Shown in pieces: positions 16,873 to 26,333 of a stretch of DNA of 64,000 nucleotides (position 1 is the first letter of the stretch; each line of letters begins with the position of its first letter). The notes below the pieces were generated by a model. It saw only the letters and a list, made by a program, of their open reading frames with translations. It was not told the DNA's origin and ran no database searches. Position numbers and translations under genes: made by a program. The DNA is from Nostoc edaphicum CCNP1411 (GTDB taxonomy: Bacteria; Cyanobacteriota; Cyanobacteriia; Cyanobacteriales; Nostocaceae), in the NCBI RefSeq assembly GCF_014023275.1, contig NZ_CP054698.1, forward strand, positions 3,720,001 through 3,784,000, given 5' to 3'.

Positions 16873-19800
16873 TTAGCCAGTTAGCTTTAATTGCGCCGAC
16901 CTACTTAAGTTAGCGATCGCTCGAAGTAACTTAGCTGGCTCCACAGGCTTGGTGATATGCTGTCCAAATCCGGCGGCAATTGCTTGTTGATAATCAACCT
17001 CACCAGCATAAGCGGTTATGGCGATCGCAGGAATTTTCCCGCCAAGTTCTGGTGACATAGCTCTAATTTGACGCATCAGCATATAGCCGTCTACTTCCGG
17101 CATTCCAATGTCGCTTAACAGCAGATTTGGCTGGAACTGAGGCATAATTCGTAATGCTTCCATCGCAGATGCGGTCTGGATTACTACTGCGCCAGACTGC
17201 TCCAGAATGAAAGTAATTAACTCTCGTGTATCACGCTCATCATCCACCAGCAGAACTTTCAACCCATTTAGATCGGGTGAATCATCAAGTTGAGAAACAA
17301 TCTGATGGCTATTTAGATGAATTTTGAGCAACGGTAGCATGACTGTAAAGGTTGCTCCCTGTTCTTCACCCAAACTTTCTGCCTTAACTGTGCCACCATG
17401 TAGCTCGACAATGTGACGAACAATAGCTAATCCTAATCCCAGTCCGCCAAATTTTCTGGTAGTTGCGCCATCAGCTTGTCGGAAGTAGTCAAAGACATAA
17501 GGTAAAAAGTCAGGGCTAATTCCTTTACCTGTATCACTGACTCGCAGCTGAACCTGAGAACCAACAGACTCTAAACTGATTTCTACCTCTCCACCTTGGG
17601 GTGTAAATTTAATAGCATTGGAAAGTAAATTCCAGATAACTTGCTGCAAACGACTGGAATCACCTGTTACTAAGAATTTTGAGTCGCCACTTTGGTGCGC
17701 TTCCAGCGCAACTTGAATTTGAGATTTGAGATTGTCAGGTTGCTTGATAAAATCGATAGATTCTAAATTTCTGTGAGAATTTTCTAATTCAAAATCGTTC
17801 GACTGAGCGTAGCCGAAGTCTAAAATTGTAAATTGCAAATTGATCGATTTGGCTTCAGCGGCTAGACGCACGGTTTCTATGGCTGAAGCGATCGCAGTTG
17901 CCAGATTTACAGGAGCAATATTCAGACTAAGTTTACCTTGCAGAATGCGAGAGACATCCAGCAAATCTTCAATTAATTGGGTTTGCAACTTGGCATTGCG
18001 CTCAATGGTTTCGAGAGCGCGAGTAGTTGTTGCTTCATCATACTTTTTGGTTTGCAGTAACTTCGACCATCCTAAGATCGGGTTTAGCGGCGTGCGAAGT
18101 TCGTGAGAAAGAACCGCCAAAAATTCATCTTTGATCCGATTAGCTTGGATCAATTCTTCTTTCCTTCGCTGTAACGAAGCCATTAACTGAGCGCGTTCCA
18201 GAGCAACCGCTACCTGATCGGAGGTTGCTTGTAATAGAGTAATTTCTCCAGAAGTAAAGTGAGTACGGGTGCGACTGGCAAAAGAGAGAACACCGAGCAG
18301 CTTTCCTTGAGCAATTAATGGTTGCCCTGCGTAGGCTGTGATTTCTAAAGCACGGAGAATGTGGGCATTTGGAACGGTAGAGTGTAACACATCGTTAATA
18401 ACAATTGGATGGCGTTCTTGTGCCACCACTCCGCACATGCCTTGATTAAATTCCAGATATTCAATTGTTTGAAATACTTCATCAGTGATGCCATTCCAAG
18501 CTACTAACCGAAGTTTTTGCTTATTTTCGTGTGTATCGATTAGATAGTGGAAGTAAAAGTGCAAATCCATCTGCGCCGAGAGTTTGCTAAACAAGCTGTT
18601 CATTAAATCCAAGGGGCGCTCATTTGAAAGCAAATCGCTAGTTGTTTCCGAGAGCAGTTTGAGTCTTTCACTGCGCTCTTGTAAAGCTTGTTCTGCAAGT
18701 TGACGTTCCCGAAGGGCGCGTTCGCGTTCGGTGATGTCAATTGCAACCCCTCCTACTAGGCGTTGCCCAGATGCATTGGCAATGGGAAACTTATAGACTA
18801 AAAATTCACCGAGAGTGCCATCTGTGCGTGGGGCAGACTCAATCGTTTGAACAACCTGATTCGTCTCGGCAACCATTCTAATGTTATCGAGGAGAGGTTG
18901 AGCGATTTGGGCTGGGTATAGCTCAAAAATATTTTTATGAATCGCCTTATTTACTGCTAAGTCAAATGTGCTCAAATAAGTTGGACTGAGGTAAACTACA
19001 CGCCCGTCTACATTCGTAATCCATGCTGCGGCTGGAATATTGTCCATAAAAGCTTGGAATTGCTCTTGACTCTGACTCAGTGCTTTTTTAGCTTGTTTAA
19101 GATCACTAATATCCAGAATAAATGCGACTGATTTTTGTCGAGATTCTCCTAAAAGAGAGTAACCAACTACAACTGGGACAATAGAACCATCCTTGCGAAT
19201 AAATTCCTTCTCATAAGGAGTACAGGTTCCCTTTGCTGTTGCCTCGGTAATAGCCAGTTCATCTAAATATTGGTACTCAGATGGCATGATATCAGTCCAC
19301 CGTAATCTACCTGCTTGGATATCCTCCTGGGTATAGCCGACAATTCGCAAAAACTCATCATTGGCTTCGGTGATACTACCATTCACATCACCAAAAAGAA
19401 TACCAACTACATTTGCTTTCACAAAACTCCGAAGCCGCTCCTCACTTTCTTGGACTGCCTTCTCTGCCTGCTTGCGTTCGCTAATATCTGTAGTGCTGCC
19501 AACTAAGCGTAGTGGGTTGCCGTCAGCATCTCGCTGCACTATTATCCCTTGATCTAACACATAGATGTATTGATTGTTTTTATTGCGAATTCGATACTCG
19601 GCAGTATAGCGATCGCTATTTGCCAAAGCAACTCCCGCCTCATCTTCTACACGTTGCAAATCCTCTGGATGCACAAGCTCGCGCCACCAATTACCATTTG
19701 CTTCAGCTTCAGCGAGAGAATAGCCCAAAATTCGAGTTAATCCCTCAGTTCTTTCAACGGTATCCTCTTCTATATTCCAGTCATAAATGAGACAGTTTAC

Positions 19801-20643
19801 CGCAGATGCTGCTAACTCAAACCGCTCGTTAGCTAACCTCAGTCGCTCCTCCTTCTCCCGCAAAGTTTGTTCTACTTGTTTGCGTTCACGTAGTGCAGCT
19901 TGCTGTTCGCTCAAATCAACAACGAAGCCAATAACCGTTTCTTTAGCATCTCCCACGAGGACAGAACCGAGCAAAACGGGAACTCTTGTCCCATCTTTGC
20001 AGATATACTCCTTCTCAAAGGGTTTACATACTCCGGTGGTTTTCAGTTCTTCCACTGAACGCTCACTTAAAAGAAGATACTCTGGTGGGGTAATATCGCG
20101 CCAGTTCATTCGGTTAGCGGATAAATCTTCTCGCCTATAGCCGAGCATTTTCAGAAAAGCATCATTGGCTGCCATGATGGAGCCGTTCTTCATATCAGTG
20201 ACAATTACTCCAATGATGTTGGATTCTGCCAGTCGGCTAAACCGCATCTCGCTATTTTGCAACAACTTTAGGCTTGTCTCTGCCTTGCGTCTAGCAGTTC
20301 GCAACTCTGAAGAAAGAGCGGTAATTAAGAAGGATACTAGTGAAAACGTTGTTAATCTTACCAAAACGTTTTGGCTGAAGAAATCGAAGGAGTAGACTGG
20401 CTCAATCAAAAAATATAGCGCAGTTGTCACCGAAAGAGCGATCGCTAACACTCCAAGTCTCATGCCGCCATACCAAGCACTGACTGCCACCGCAGCATAA
20501 AATAATGTAAATACGCTCGGATCAAAAACTGGCAACAGCAGTTTTGTCAACAGCAACGCCGCTATGACTGCCACAATCATCACACCACAAGCTATGAACC
20601 GAGAACGCATCATCAAAATTTTTTCGGGTACTTTCACCATCAT
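16873..20643 (-). CDS. Hybrid sensor histidine kinase, multi-PAS, GAF, receiver
   Basis: A 1256-residue sensor. Residues 15-110 contain membrane helices of a DUF4118/KdpD-like anchor. Next come four PAS/PAC units (about 130-250, 270-390, 400-520, 525-650), a GAF domain (about 660-815), HisKA with the phospho-acceptor in SHELRTPLNP (near 849), HATPase (NAIKF, DTGKGI, GGLGLGLAI motifs) and a C-terminal receiver (LLVDDERD, LLSDIGMPEVDG, KPVEP). The kinase passes phosphate to its own receiver, and the output partner is unknown. It starts 1 bp after the XRE gene, so the two form an operon. Confidence 0.88.
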   Translation of the reverse strand: MMVKVPEKILMMRSRFIACGVMIVAVIAALLLTKLLLPVFDPSVFTLFYAAVAVSAWYGGMRLGVLAIALSVTTALYFLIEPVYSFDFFSQNVLVRLTTFSLVSFLITALSSELRTARRKAETSLKLLQNSEMRFSRLAESNIIGVIVTDMKNGSIMAANDAFLKMLGYRREDLSANRMNWRDITPPEYLLLSERSVEELKTTGVCKPFEKEYICKDGTRVPVLLGSVLVGDAKETVIGFVVDLSEQQAALRERKQVEQTLREKEERLRLANERFELAASAVNCLIYDWNIEEDTVERTEGLTRILGYSLAEAEANGNWWRELVHPEDLQRVEDEAGVALANSDRYTAEYRIRNKNNQYIYVLDQGIIVQRDADGNPLRLVGSTTDISERKQAEKAVQESEERLRSFVKANVVGILFGDVNGSITEANDEFLRIVGYTQEDIQAGRLRWTDIMPSEYQYLDELAITEATAKGTCTPYEKEFIRKDGSIVPVVVGYSLLGESRQKSVAFILDISDLKQAKKALSQSQEQFQAFMDNIPAAAWITNVDGRVVYLSPTYLSTFDLAVNKAIHKNIFELYPAQIAQPLLDNIRMVAETNQVVQTIESAPRTDGTLGEFLVYKFPIANASGQRLVGGVAIDITERERALRERQLAEQALQERSERLKLLSETTSDLLSNERPLDLMNSLFSKLSAQMDLHFYFHYLIDTHENKQKLRLVAWNGITDEVFQTIEYLEFNQGMCGVVAQERHPIVINDVLHSTVPNAHILRALEITAYAGQPLIAQGKLLGVLSFASRTRTHFTSGEITLLQATSDQVAVALERAQLMASLQRRKEELIQANRIKDEFLAVLSHELRTPLNPILGWSKLLQTKKYDEATTTRALETIERNAKLQTQLIEDLLDVSRILQGKLSLNIAPVNLATAIASAIETVRLAAEAKSINLQFTILDFGYAQSNDFELENSHRNLESIDFIKQPDNLKSQIQVALEAHQSGDSKFLVTGDSSRLQQVIWNLLSNAIKFTPQGGEVEISLESVGSQVQLRVSDTGKGISPDFLPYVFDYFRQADGATTRKFGGLGLGLAIVRHIVELHGGTVKAESLGEEQGATFTVMLPLLKIHLNSHQIVSQLDDSPDLNGLKVLLVDDERDTRELITFILEQSGAVVIQTASAMEALRIMPQFQPNLLLSDIGMPEVDGYMLMRQIRAMSPELGGKIPAIAITAYAGEVDYQQAIAAGFGQHITKPVEPAKLLRAIANLSRSAQLKLTG

Positions 20644-20644
20644 C

Positions 20645-20899
20645 TTAAGAGTCCTCCCGTTGCTCCGCTTTTGAGAGATACTCTTTCACTAGTGTTTTAC
20701 CTGGTTTGCCCATTTTCTGTAACATTTCTTCAATCAGCTTTAGTGCCATCTGTGAAGGCACTGTAGATCCGTTCTCCCAGCGATTGATTGTTCGCAGAGA
20801 AACTCCTAACTTGGCTGCAAACTTTTCCTGAGAGAGATCGAGTTGCTGCCGAAGTTCACGGATTATATCTGAAATTTTTAGTGGCTTTCCTAGTTCCAT
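20645..20899 (-). CDS. XRE-family helix-turn-helix regulator
   Basis: An 84-residue DNA-binding protein. Residues 7-65 form a Cro/C1-type HTH (LRQQLDLSQEKFAAKLGVSLRTINRWENGSTVPSQ is spread over positions 16-50). A short basic tail follows (KPGKTLVKEYLSKAEQ). It ends 1 bp before the hybrid sensor kinase on the same strand, so it may regulate the kinase or its own transcription. Small size and the absence of a toxin-like partner argue against a toxin-antitoxin pair. Confidence 0.8.
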   Translation of the reverse strand: MELGKPLKISDIIRELRQQLDLSQEKFAAKLGVSLRTINRWENGSTVPSQMALKLIEEMLQKMGKPGKTLVKEYLSKAEQREDS

Positions 20900-21393
20900 A
20901 CTAGGAAGATTAAGACAGATGTCTCGCCATTTGTCTCCAGCTTGAGGAAGAATTTAAATAGTCATTAGTTATTATCGATTTCATCTTTTGGCGAAATACC
21001 AATATTCATTTATCAATGTTCACTGATTATTGTTTACTGCAAAACCTATCTATAAAATAAATATTAAATTTCTCTGATATGTAACGCCACAATAGTATTC
21101 TTTAAGGCGATTTAATGATATTAGCCATCACACACCGCCAAAAATTTATGGATGGTGTGTTGCATTCTCGTGCTTCATACTCAACTTAATTTTTCATATA
21201 TAAAAGATATCTATATATAAGTTTTGCTTAATATTTTCCATTGATAAATTTTTCAATTGGTAATTTTGGCAACCAAATCTGAAACGGGTTTCCAAGTCTG
21301 TAGTTAATTTTACTTCTATGGTAAGATGCCAATGGCAAAATTATATAGCTATGATGCACTTTTAATAAAAATTTTGCCTGATTTTTAACCGTT
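20900..21393. other. Intergenic region, no gene seen
   Basis: The region between divergent genes is AT-rich. ACACACC (21130-21136) and GGTGTGT (21154-21160) form a weak hairpin around CGCCAAAAATTTATG. I see no other structure and cannot place either promoter. Confidence 0.45.
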
Positions 21394-22425
21394 TTGATTA
21401 ATCAACATCCCGAAACACTCCTAAACACTCAACTGGAAAATTTACCAGGTGAAGGTTATGTATTTAACTGGTTTGACTGGTTTTGTCTTTGGTATCCTCC
21501 AGGTTGGCTAATTTTATTCAACCGCCATTGGCAGCACTATCACACCGACCCAGATGGTTGGAATTGGCTAGAATATGGATTATTTTTAATTCCTGGCGGA
21601 TTTTATCTAGCGTTGCTGAGTCGCTGGTTGCGTCTGGGTTTTCGTTCACCCCGAAAAGAAGTTGGTGAATTTGATCCCAAATATCAACAAGCTTTTCGCC
21701 AGGAAGTTCTTGGCCCCATCGTTAAATCATATTTTCGGGGAGAATTGCAACAAGTTGAAAACTTGCCGTCAACAGGGCCATTGATTGTGGCAATGAATCA
21801 CGCGGGGATGTGTTTTCCTTGGGACTTTTTGACCTTGGGTTATTTATTAAGTGAAACCAGAGGATGGGTGGTACAACCTGTAGCAAGTCCAGCATTATTT
21901 GAGCATCCTTGGGTGATTTGGTGGCTACCACCTAAATGGTCGCAGGTTTTAGGTGGTGTGCGAGCCGAATTAGATAATTTTGAGGCAGCAATCGCTCAAG
22001 GTAAAATTCTCTTATATGCACCCGAAGGTATCCGCGGCCCTCTGAAAGGTTGGAGAAGACGCTATCAACTAGAAAAATTTGATGTGAGTTTTATTCAGTT
22101 GAGCGATCGCTATCATATTCCCATTCTCCCAGTAGTTTGCATCGGTAGTGAATCTCTACATCTTTGGGCTGTTAATTTCACCAAATTGCAACGACTAGTC
22201 AAATTACCATTCTTGCCTTTTTCACCTTTGATGCTAGTCTTACTCCTATTTCCCTCAATGGGAATTTGGGCAATGAGAACTCGTCTGCGTTACTTTATTC
22301 AGTCTTTAGAACCAGCAAGATTGGATAACAACTCAAACAAAGGGCGTGCAGTAGCCTATCAACAGGCGCAACAATTACGAGAAAAACTGCAACTTCAAAT
22401 TCATCAGTTTTTGGGTAAATCTTAA
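21394..22425 (+). CDS. Lysophospholipid acyltransferase (PlsC-like) family protein
   Basis: A 343-residue putative membrane acyltransferase. N-terminal hydrophobic region (WFCLWYPPGWLILF) with a further helix near LEYGLFLIPGGFYLALL. The acyltransferase motifs follow: LIVAMNHAGMCFPWDF carries the catalytic-type His, and LLYAPEGIRGPLKGW resembles the PEGTRS motif that binds glycerol phosphate. The His-to-Asp spacing (HAGMCFPWD) is longer than the standard HX4D, so activity cannot be assumed. It may acylate a lipid precursor. TTG at 21394 is the only start that keeps the N-terminal helix. No ribosome-binding site is obvious. Confidence 0.6.
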   Translation: MINQHPETLLNTQLENLPGEGYVFNWFDWFCLWYPPGWLILFNRHWQHYHTDPDGWNWLEYGLFLIPGGFYLALLSRWLRLGFRSPRKEVGEFDPKYQQAFRQEVLGPIVKSYFRGELQQVENLPSTGPLIVAMNHAGMCFPWDFLTLGYLLSETRGWVVQPVASPALFEHPWVIWWLPPKWSQVLGGVRAELDNFEAAIAQGKILLYAPEGIRGPLKGWRRRYQLEKFDVSFIQLSDRYHIPILPVVCIGSESLHLWAVNFTKLQRLVKLPFLPFSPLMLVLLLFPSMGIWAMRTRLRYFIQSLEPARLDNNSNKGRAVAYQQAQQLREKLQLQIHQFLGKS

Positions 22426-22478
22426 TACTACAACCTGAAATTCAAGAATAATTTGAGTATTTTTGCAGCAGCTACGTT

Positions 22479-22630
22479 ATAGCCATTTTCAATCCGGTGA
22501 GGTACAAGTGTGCAAATAGATCTAATCCCCTAATCCCCTTCCCGAAGGCGGCAAGGGGGAACAGTTCAAAGCCTCTCTCCTTTTAGGAGAGAGGTCAAAA
22601 TCGTACTTCACTAAATCGAGAACCGCTATA
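22479..22630. repeat. MITE-like element, copy 2
   Basis: A variant of the element at 3950-4099. It shares AAAGCCTCTCTCCTTTTAGG and ends in GAGAACCGCTATA, with a degenerate left end. The interior differs (CTTCCCGAAGGCGGCAAGGG). No coding capacity. Confidence 0.6.
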
Positions 22631-22740
22631 CCAATGTCGTGTAGTAAGTAACTACAGCTTATCCATTGGTTACAAAAATAGAAGCCATTGTTACAAATGC
22701 TTGAACCTTAGTAACAATAGTTTGTTTATTTCTAGCAAAT

Positions 22741-22977
22741 GCTTATACCTTTGTTAGAAATGCTTAAACAAAGCTTATCAATATAGAAGTATTTCCAGCA
22801 AATGCTTATACCTTTGTTAGAAATGCTTAAACAAAGCTTATCAATATAGAAGCATTTCCAGCAAATGATTATACCTTTGTTAGAAATGCTTAAGCAAAGC
22901 TTATCAATATAGAAGTATTTCCAGCAAATGTTTATACCTTTGTTAGAAATGCTTAAGCAAAGCTTATCAATATAAAG
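22741..22977 (+). repeat. Tandem repeat of 63-bp units
   Basis: Four units start at 22741, 22804, 22867 and 22930. Each begins like GCTTATACCTTTGTTAGAAA and contains CAAAGCTTATCAATATAG. The last is truncated, and a decayed fifth unit precedes them near 22690-22740. Changes are single bases such as AAACAAAG to AAGCAAAG, so duplication is recent. It lies just before a monooxygenase pseudogene. It has no spacer structure and is not a CRISPR. Confidence 0.85.
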
Positions 22978-22998
22978 TCATAATTTACATAAAAAAGA

Positions 22999-23906
22999 AT
23001 GGAAATCAAACAGATTTGCGTTATCGGGGCTGGAATCAGCGGACTGGTGACAGCTAAAACTTTTATCGAAGAAGGCTATGACGTTACTGTATTCGAGAAA
23101 CAAAAAGGACTTGGTGTGTTTGGGAAAAGTCTCGAACTTACCCAGGATTAACTACTCAGAATACAGGTGACACCTATAGTTTTTCAGATTATCCCATGCC
23201 TGCATCCTACCCAGAGTAGCTGCGGCTTGTTGCCCGAACAACCGATGAATCAGGCTAACTGTGGCATCAGCATAGCTCCTCCAGATTTTTTTAAGTACAT
23301 ACACTCTGGTAAAATTCAGGCAATAAAAACCAGCATCACCAAGTTTATCCCTGATGGTGTGGAATTAGCCAATGGTCAGCAATTGCACGCAGATATAGTA
23401 ATTTTTGGAACAGGATTTCGCCAAGAACTTCCATTTCTCGAAGAAGAATATCGGCGACAGGTAATCGATGAAGATGGTAATTTTAACCTTTATCGTTATC
23501 TGATTCATCCTAATATTCCACAGATGGGTTTTGTTGGCTATAACAGCAGTTTTTACAGTCAGTTGACATCAGAAGTTGGTGCTTGGTGGCTGCTAGAGTA
23601 TGTCAAAGGCAACTTGTTGTTATTGCCTTCGCCGCCAGCAATATATCAAGAAATAGCAGCAGATATCTATTGGATGAAAACTCGATAAAATAACGTTGTA
23701 GCAAGGGCGACATGCATAACCTCGGTTATACTGATCAACTTATGGAAGATATCGGTGCGAATAATCAGCTTGGTGTCTGGAAGGGAATTTCACAAATTAT
23801 GATGCCTGTGGATTTATCTCTCTACAACAAATTTCGACAGGAATTAAAATCGCAAAGACTGAGAAATATTAATGATTCTCCTAACCAATTAACCAAATTA
23901 TTGTGA
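22999..23906 (+). pseudogene. Flavin-containing monooxygenase, degraded
   Basis: The 5' end reads as an FAD-binding start (ICVIGAGISGLVTAKTF, VTVFEKQKGLG). The frame is lost near 23125 and resumes as RTYPGLTTQNTGDTYSFSD to an in-frame stop at 23217. About the middle third of a normal monooxygenase is then missing. The 3' part continues from NCGISIAPPDFFKYI through DIVIFGTGFRQELPFLEEE to 23688, and another shift carries DMHNLGYTDQLMEDIG to a stop at 23906. A normal enzyme would oxygenate N- or S-containing compounds with NADPH. This copy cannot be functional, and it sits behind the 63-bp repeats. Confidence 0.85.
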
Positions 23907-23921
23907 GTCGAAAGCAGGCGG

Positions 23922-24620
23922 TTAAACTGACTCCACTGAGGAAGCACCGAAACGATAGCCTTTGCCATAGACTGTGTGAATCAGCGTAGTTTCTCTACCT
24001 ACCTCAATCTTGCGGCGCAACAGGCGAATTAATGCCGCTATCACATTACTACTAGGTTGTTCTTCCTCTTGCCACAAATTTTGCATAATCTGGGCATGAG
24101 TTAGTAGCTGTCCCGTGTGTTCCATAAAGTATTGCAACAACTGGCTTTCTTTTTGCGATAGCTCAATTATCCGTCCCTGACGATAGGCTACTTGATTTTC
24201 ACAATCAAGTTCTAAATCAGCGACAGTTAAACGTCCAGTGGTGGTTTCATAGGTTTGAGAACCGGAACGACGCAATAAAGCACGAACTCTCGCTAGTAAC
24301 TCCCGCAGTTCAAAAGGTTTAACTAAATAGTCGTCAGCACCAGCATCTAAACCTTCTACTCGGTCATCCAAAGTATCCTTGGCTGTGAGAAACAGCACGG
24401 GAGTAGTTTTGCCTTGGCGTCGCAATTCCTGACAAATCTCTAACCCCGTTTTTCCTGGCAGCATCCAATCTAAAATCAGTAGGTCATAATTACCTGCTTG
24501 TGCGTGTTCACTGCCACTTGTGCCATCGTAAGCGGCATCAACAGCGTAACCCTCACGAGTTAATAAGCGACTCAAGGGTTCAGTTAGTTCAATTTCATCA
24601 TCAACTAATAAAATTCTCAT
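23922..24620 (-). CDS. OmpR-type response regulator (RppA-like)
   Basis: A 232-residue two-component regulator. The receiver domain (ILLVDDEIELTEPL, LLILDWMLPGKTG with the phospho-acceptor Asp, and LVKPFELREL) is followed by a winged-helix OmpR/PhoB DNA-binding domain (IELSQKESQLLQYFMEH, HTVYGKGYRFG). ATG at 24620 is preferred to 24638 because the family starts with MRILLVDDE. It resembles cyanobacterial RppA. A likely partner kinase is at 29672-31165, 5 kb away with hisG and secreted-protein genes between them. Divergent from hisG. Confidence 0.85.
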   Translation of the reverse strand: MRILLVDDEIELTEPLSRLLTREGYAVDAAYDGTSGSEHAQAGNYDLLILDWMLPGKTGLEICQELRRQGKTTPVLFLTAKDTLDDRVEGLDAGADDYLVKPFELRELLARVRALLRRSGSQTYETTTGRLTVADLELDCENQVAYRQGRIIELSQKESQLLQYFMEHTGQLLTHAQIMQNLWQEEEQPSSNVIAALIRLLRRKIEVGRETTLIHTVYGKGYRFGASSVESV

Positions 24621-24696
24621 GCTGCTTGTGGTAAGCATATAGAGATATTCTCAATATTATTCAACTGTCGAGACGCTAAGGATACCAATAAAAAGA

Positions 24697-25341
24697 ATGC
24701 TGACTGTTGCATTGCCAAAAGGGGAACTACTTAAAAATAGCATCCGCCTGCTACAAGCTGTGGGATTAGATTTTAGTGCTTTTTTAGATTCAGGAACTCG
24801 CCAACTTCAAATTCCTGACACTAAGGGAGTTGCAAAAGCTTTGTTGGTGCGGGCGCAGGATGTGCCGGTTTATGTAGAATATGGTCAAGCACAACTGGGT
24901 ATTGTCGGTTACGATGTATTGCGGGAAAAGCAGCCGCAAGTTGCCCACTTGGTAGATTTACAGTTTGGGCATTGTCGGATGTCGGTGGCGGTAAAAGCAT
25001 CAAGTTCTTACCGATCGCCTTTAGATTTACCACCGCATGGTAGAGTTGCTTCCAAGTATGTAAATTGCGCTCGTGAATATTTCCACAGTCTGGATTTACC
25101 TGTGGAAATAGTGCCGTTGTATGGTTCAGTGGAATTAGGCCCAATTACTGGAATGTCAGAAGCGATCGTGGATTTAGTTTCCACAGGTCGAACTTTGCGC
25201 GAAAATGGACTAATTGAAGTTGCTACTCTCTATGAAAGCACGGCCCGGTTAATTGCTCATCCTTTGAGTTACCGCCTGAACACGGGTAATCTGAGTGATG
25301 TGATTGCCAAGCTGCGAGAAGCCGTTTTGGTAAGTGTTTAA
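24697..25341 (+). CDS. hisG: ATP phosphoribosyltransferase, short form
   Basis: A 214-residue HisG. It catalyses the first step of histidine synthesis, joining ATP and PRPP. The sequence shows [19 protein letters not shown] at the start and the PRPP-binding signature [16 protein letters not shown]. Short HisG lacks the C-terminal regulatory domain and normally works with HisZ, which is not in this window. hisC lies 34 kb further on, so histidine genes are scattered. The upstream gap to the divergent regulator is 76 bp and should hold both promoters. Confidence 0.92.
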   Translation: MLTVALPKGELLKNSIRLLQAVGLDFSAFLDSGTRQLQIPDTKGVAKALLVRAQDVPVYVEYGQAQLGIVGYDVLREKQPQVAHLVDLQFGHCRMSVAVKASSSYRSPLDLPPHGRVASKYVNCAREYFHSLDLPVEIVPLYGSVELGPITGMSEAIVDLVSTGRTLRENGLIEVATLYESTARLIAHPLSYRLNTGNLSDVIAKLREAVLVSV

Positions 25342-25802
25342 TACCAATCTGTAATTCGTAATATTCCTTAGAGAAATCGGGAATATTGTTGTACTGACTT
25401 GCATAGGGGTGCAGCTATGTGCCCCTAAATTGTCTTGCATCCGTTGCGTAGCAGCTTTCCGTATAAATAAAAAGATTAAATTTTTTCTTTAACCCCTCAG
25501 CATAGAATCAAAGCGTCAGTGATTGCCGCAACTCCTCATCATCCCTTTACATAATTTTAGTCATATCAATATAAACCTTGTAACACTTACCAAAAAATGG
25601 ATAGAGCACTTACGTAACAATACGAAGCCTAAAAATGTTCATTTTTAACAAAATACTCACAGCAAGGGTTCTATATTTTTATTTGCAAAAAGAAATAAAA
25701 AAAGATTACGCCTCTACTTTTCCTAGTCGGGGTTGAATCTGCATTCCCAAGCAAAATCTGGGAACTAGCCTAAAACGAAAAGCATGAAGAGTTAATAAAA
25801 TC
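25342..25802. other. Intergenic region, no gene seen
   Basis: TAGGGG/CCCCTA (25404-25427) form a hairpin around GTGCAGCTATGTG, similar to one at 5915-5940. The rest is AT-rich and should contain the promoter of the secreted-protein gene that follows. No coding frame is convincing. Confidence 0.45.
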
Positions 25803-26234
25803 ATGAAAAATTTATCTAACAAATTATCTATAATTTTCCGAGGAAGTATCTGTCTATTAGGTTTAGTGAGTGCAGGAAATTTTTTAGCAGCGCCAGCAAA
25901 TGCACAACAAGCCACTGCTCGTGGTGCTGTTAGTCTGATTAGACCTTCTGGTACTTTTCTGAGCGTCAGTGGGGAGTTAATTTTACCTTCCGGCTCATCC
26001 CTTGATAACGGCATAACAATTACACCGACCTATGGAGGCATACCAGGTGGAAATAATGAGACTATCACTAGTCTGACTATAACCCCAGGATTACTTCAAA
26101 CTAATACACCCTCTAGCCCAAACTCATTGATTGATCCAGTAACAAGTTCGCTAAATAATAGTGTTTCAATTGAAGATATAACAACTATAATCCGAGCTGG
26201 ATCTGGTGTTAATAGCTCAGGTGCTTTAGATTAG
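25803..26234 (+). CDS. Secreted protein of unknown function
   Basis: A 143-residue protein not recognised. A long signal peptide (MKNLSNKLSIIFRGSICLLG..., cleavage probably after PANA) precedes a mature part rich in Ser, Thr, Gly and Pro (SLIRPSGTFLSVSGELILPS, ITITPTYGGIPGGNNETITS). The composition suggests beta-rich or extended structure in the periplasm or outside. It faces the large outer-membrane-like gene 100 bp away (convergent 3' ends). A link between the two is possible but unproven. Confidence 0.55.
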   Translation: MKNLSNKLSIIFRGSICLLGLVSAGNFLAAPANAQQATARGAVSLIRPSGTFLSVSGELILPSGSSLDNGITITPTYGGIPGGNNETITSLTITPGLLQTNTPSSPNSLIDPVTSSLNNSVSIEDITTIIRAGSGVNSSGALD

Positions 26235-26333
26235 CCTGATTTGTATATTGAGCACTGCTTACTGATGCCGAAAAATTCGATTTTAAAGCTTGTAGCAGTG
26301 CTTACCCTACATTTATTACATATATTAATTTTA

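Noticed and set aside
20645-20899. Antitoxin of a toxin-antitoxin pair
   Set aside because: The XRE protein's partner is a large sensor kinase, and no toxin-sized frame is adjacent.
22741-22977. CRISPR-like tandem array
   Set aside because: The 63-bp units are contiguous with no unique spacers, and no cas genes are nearby.
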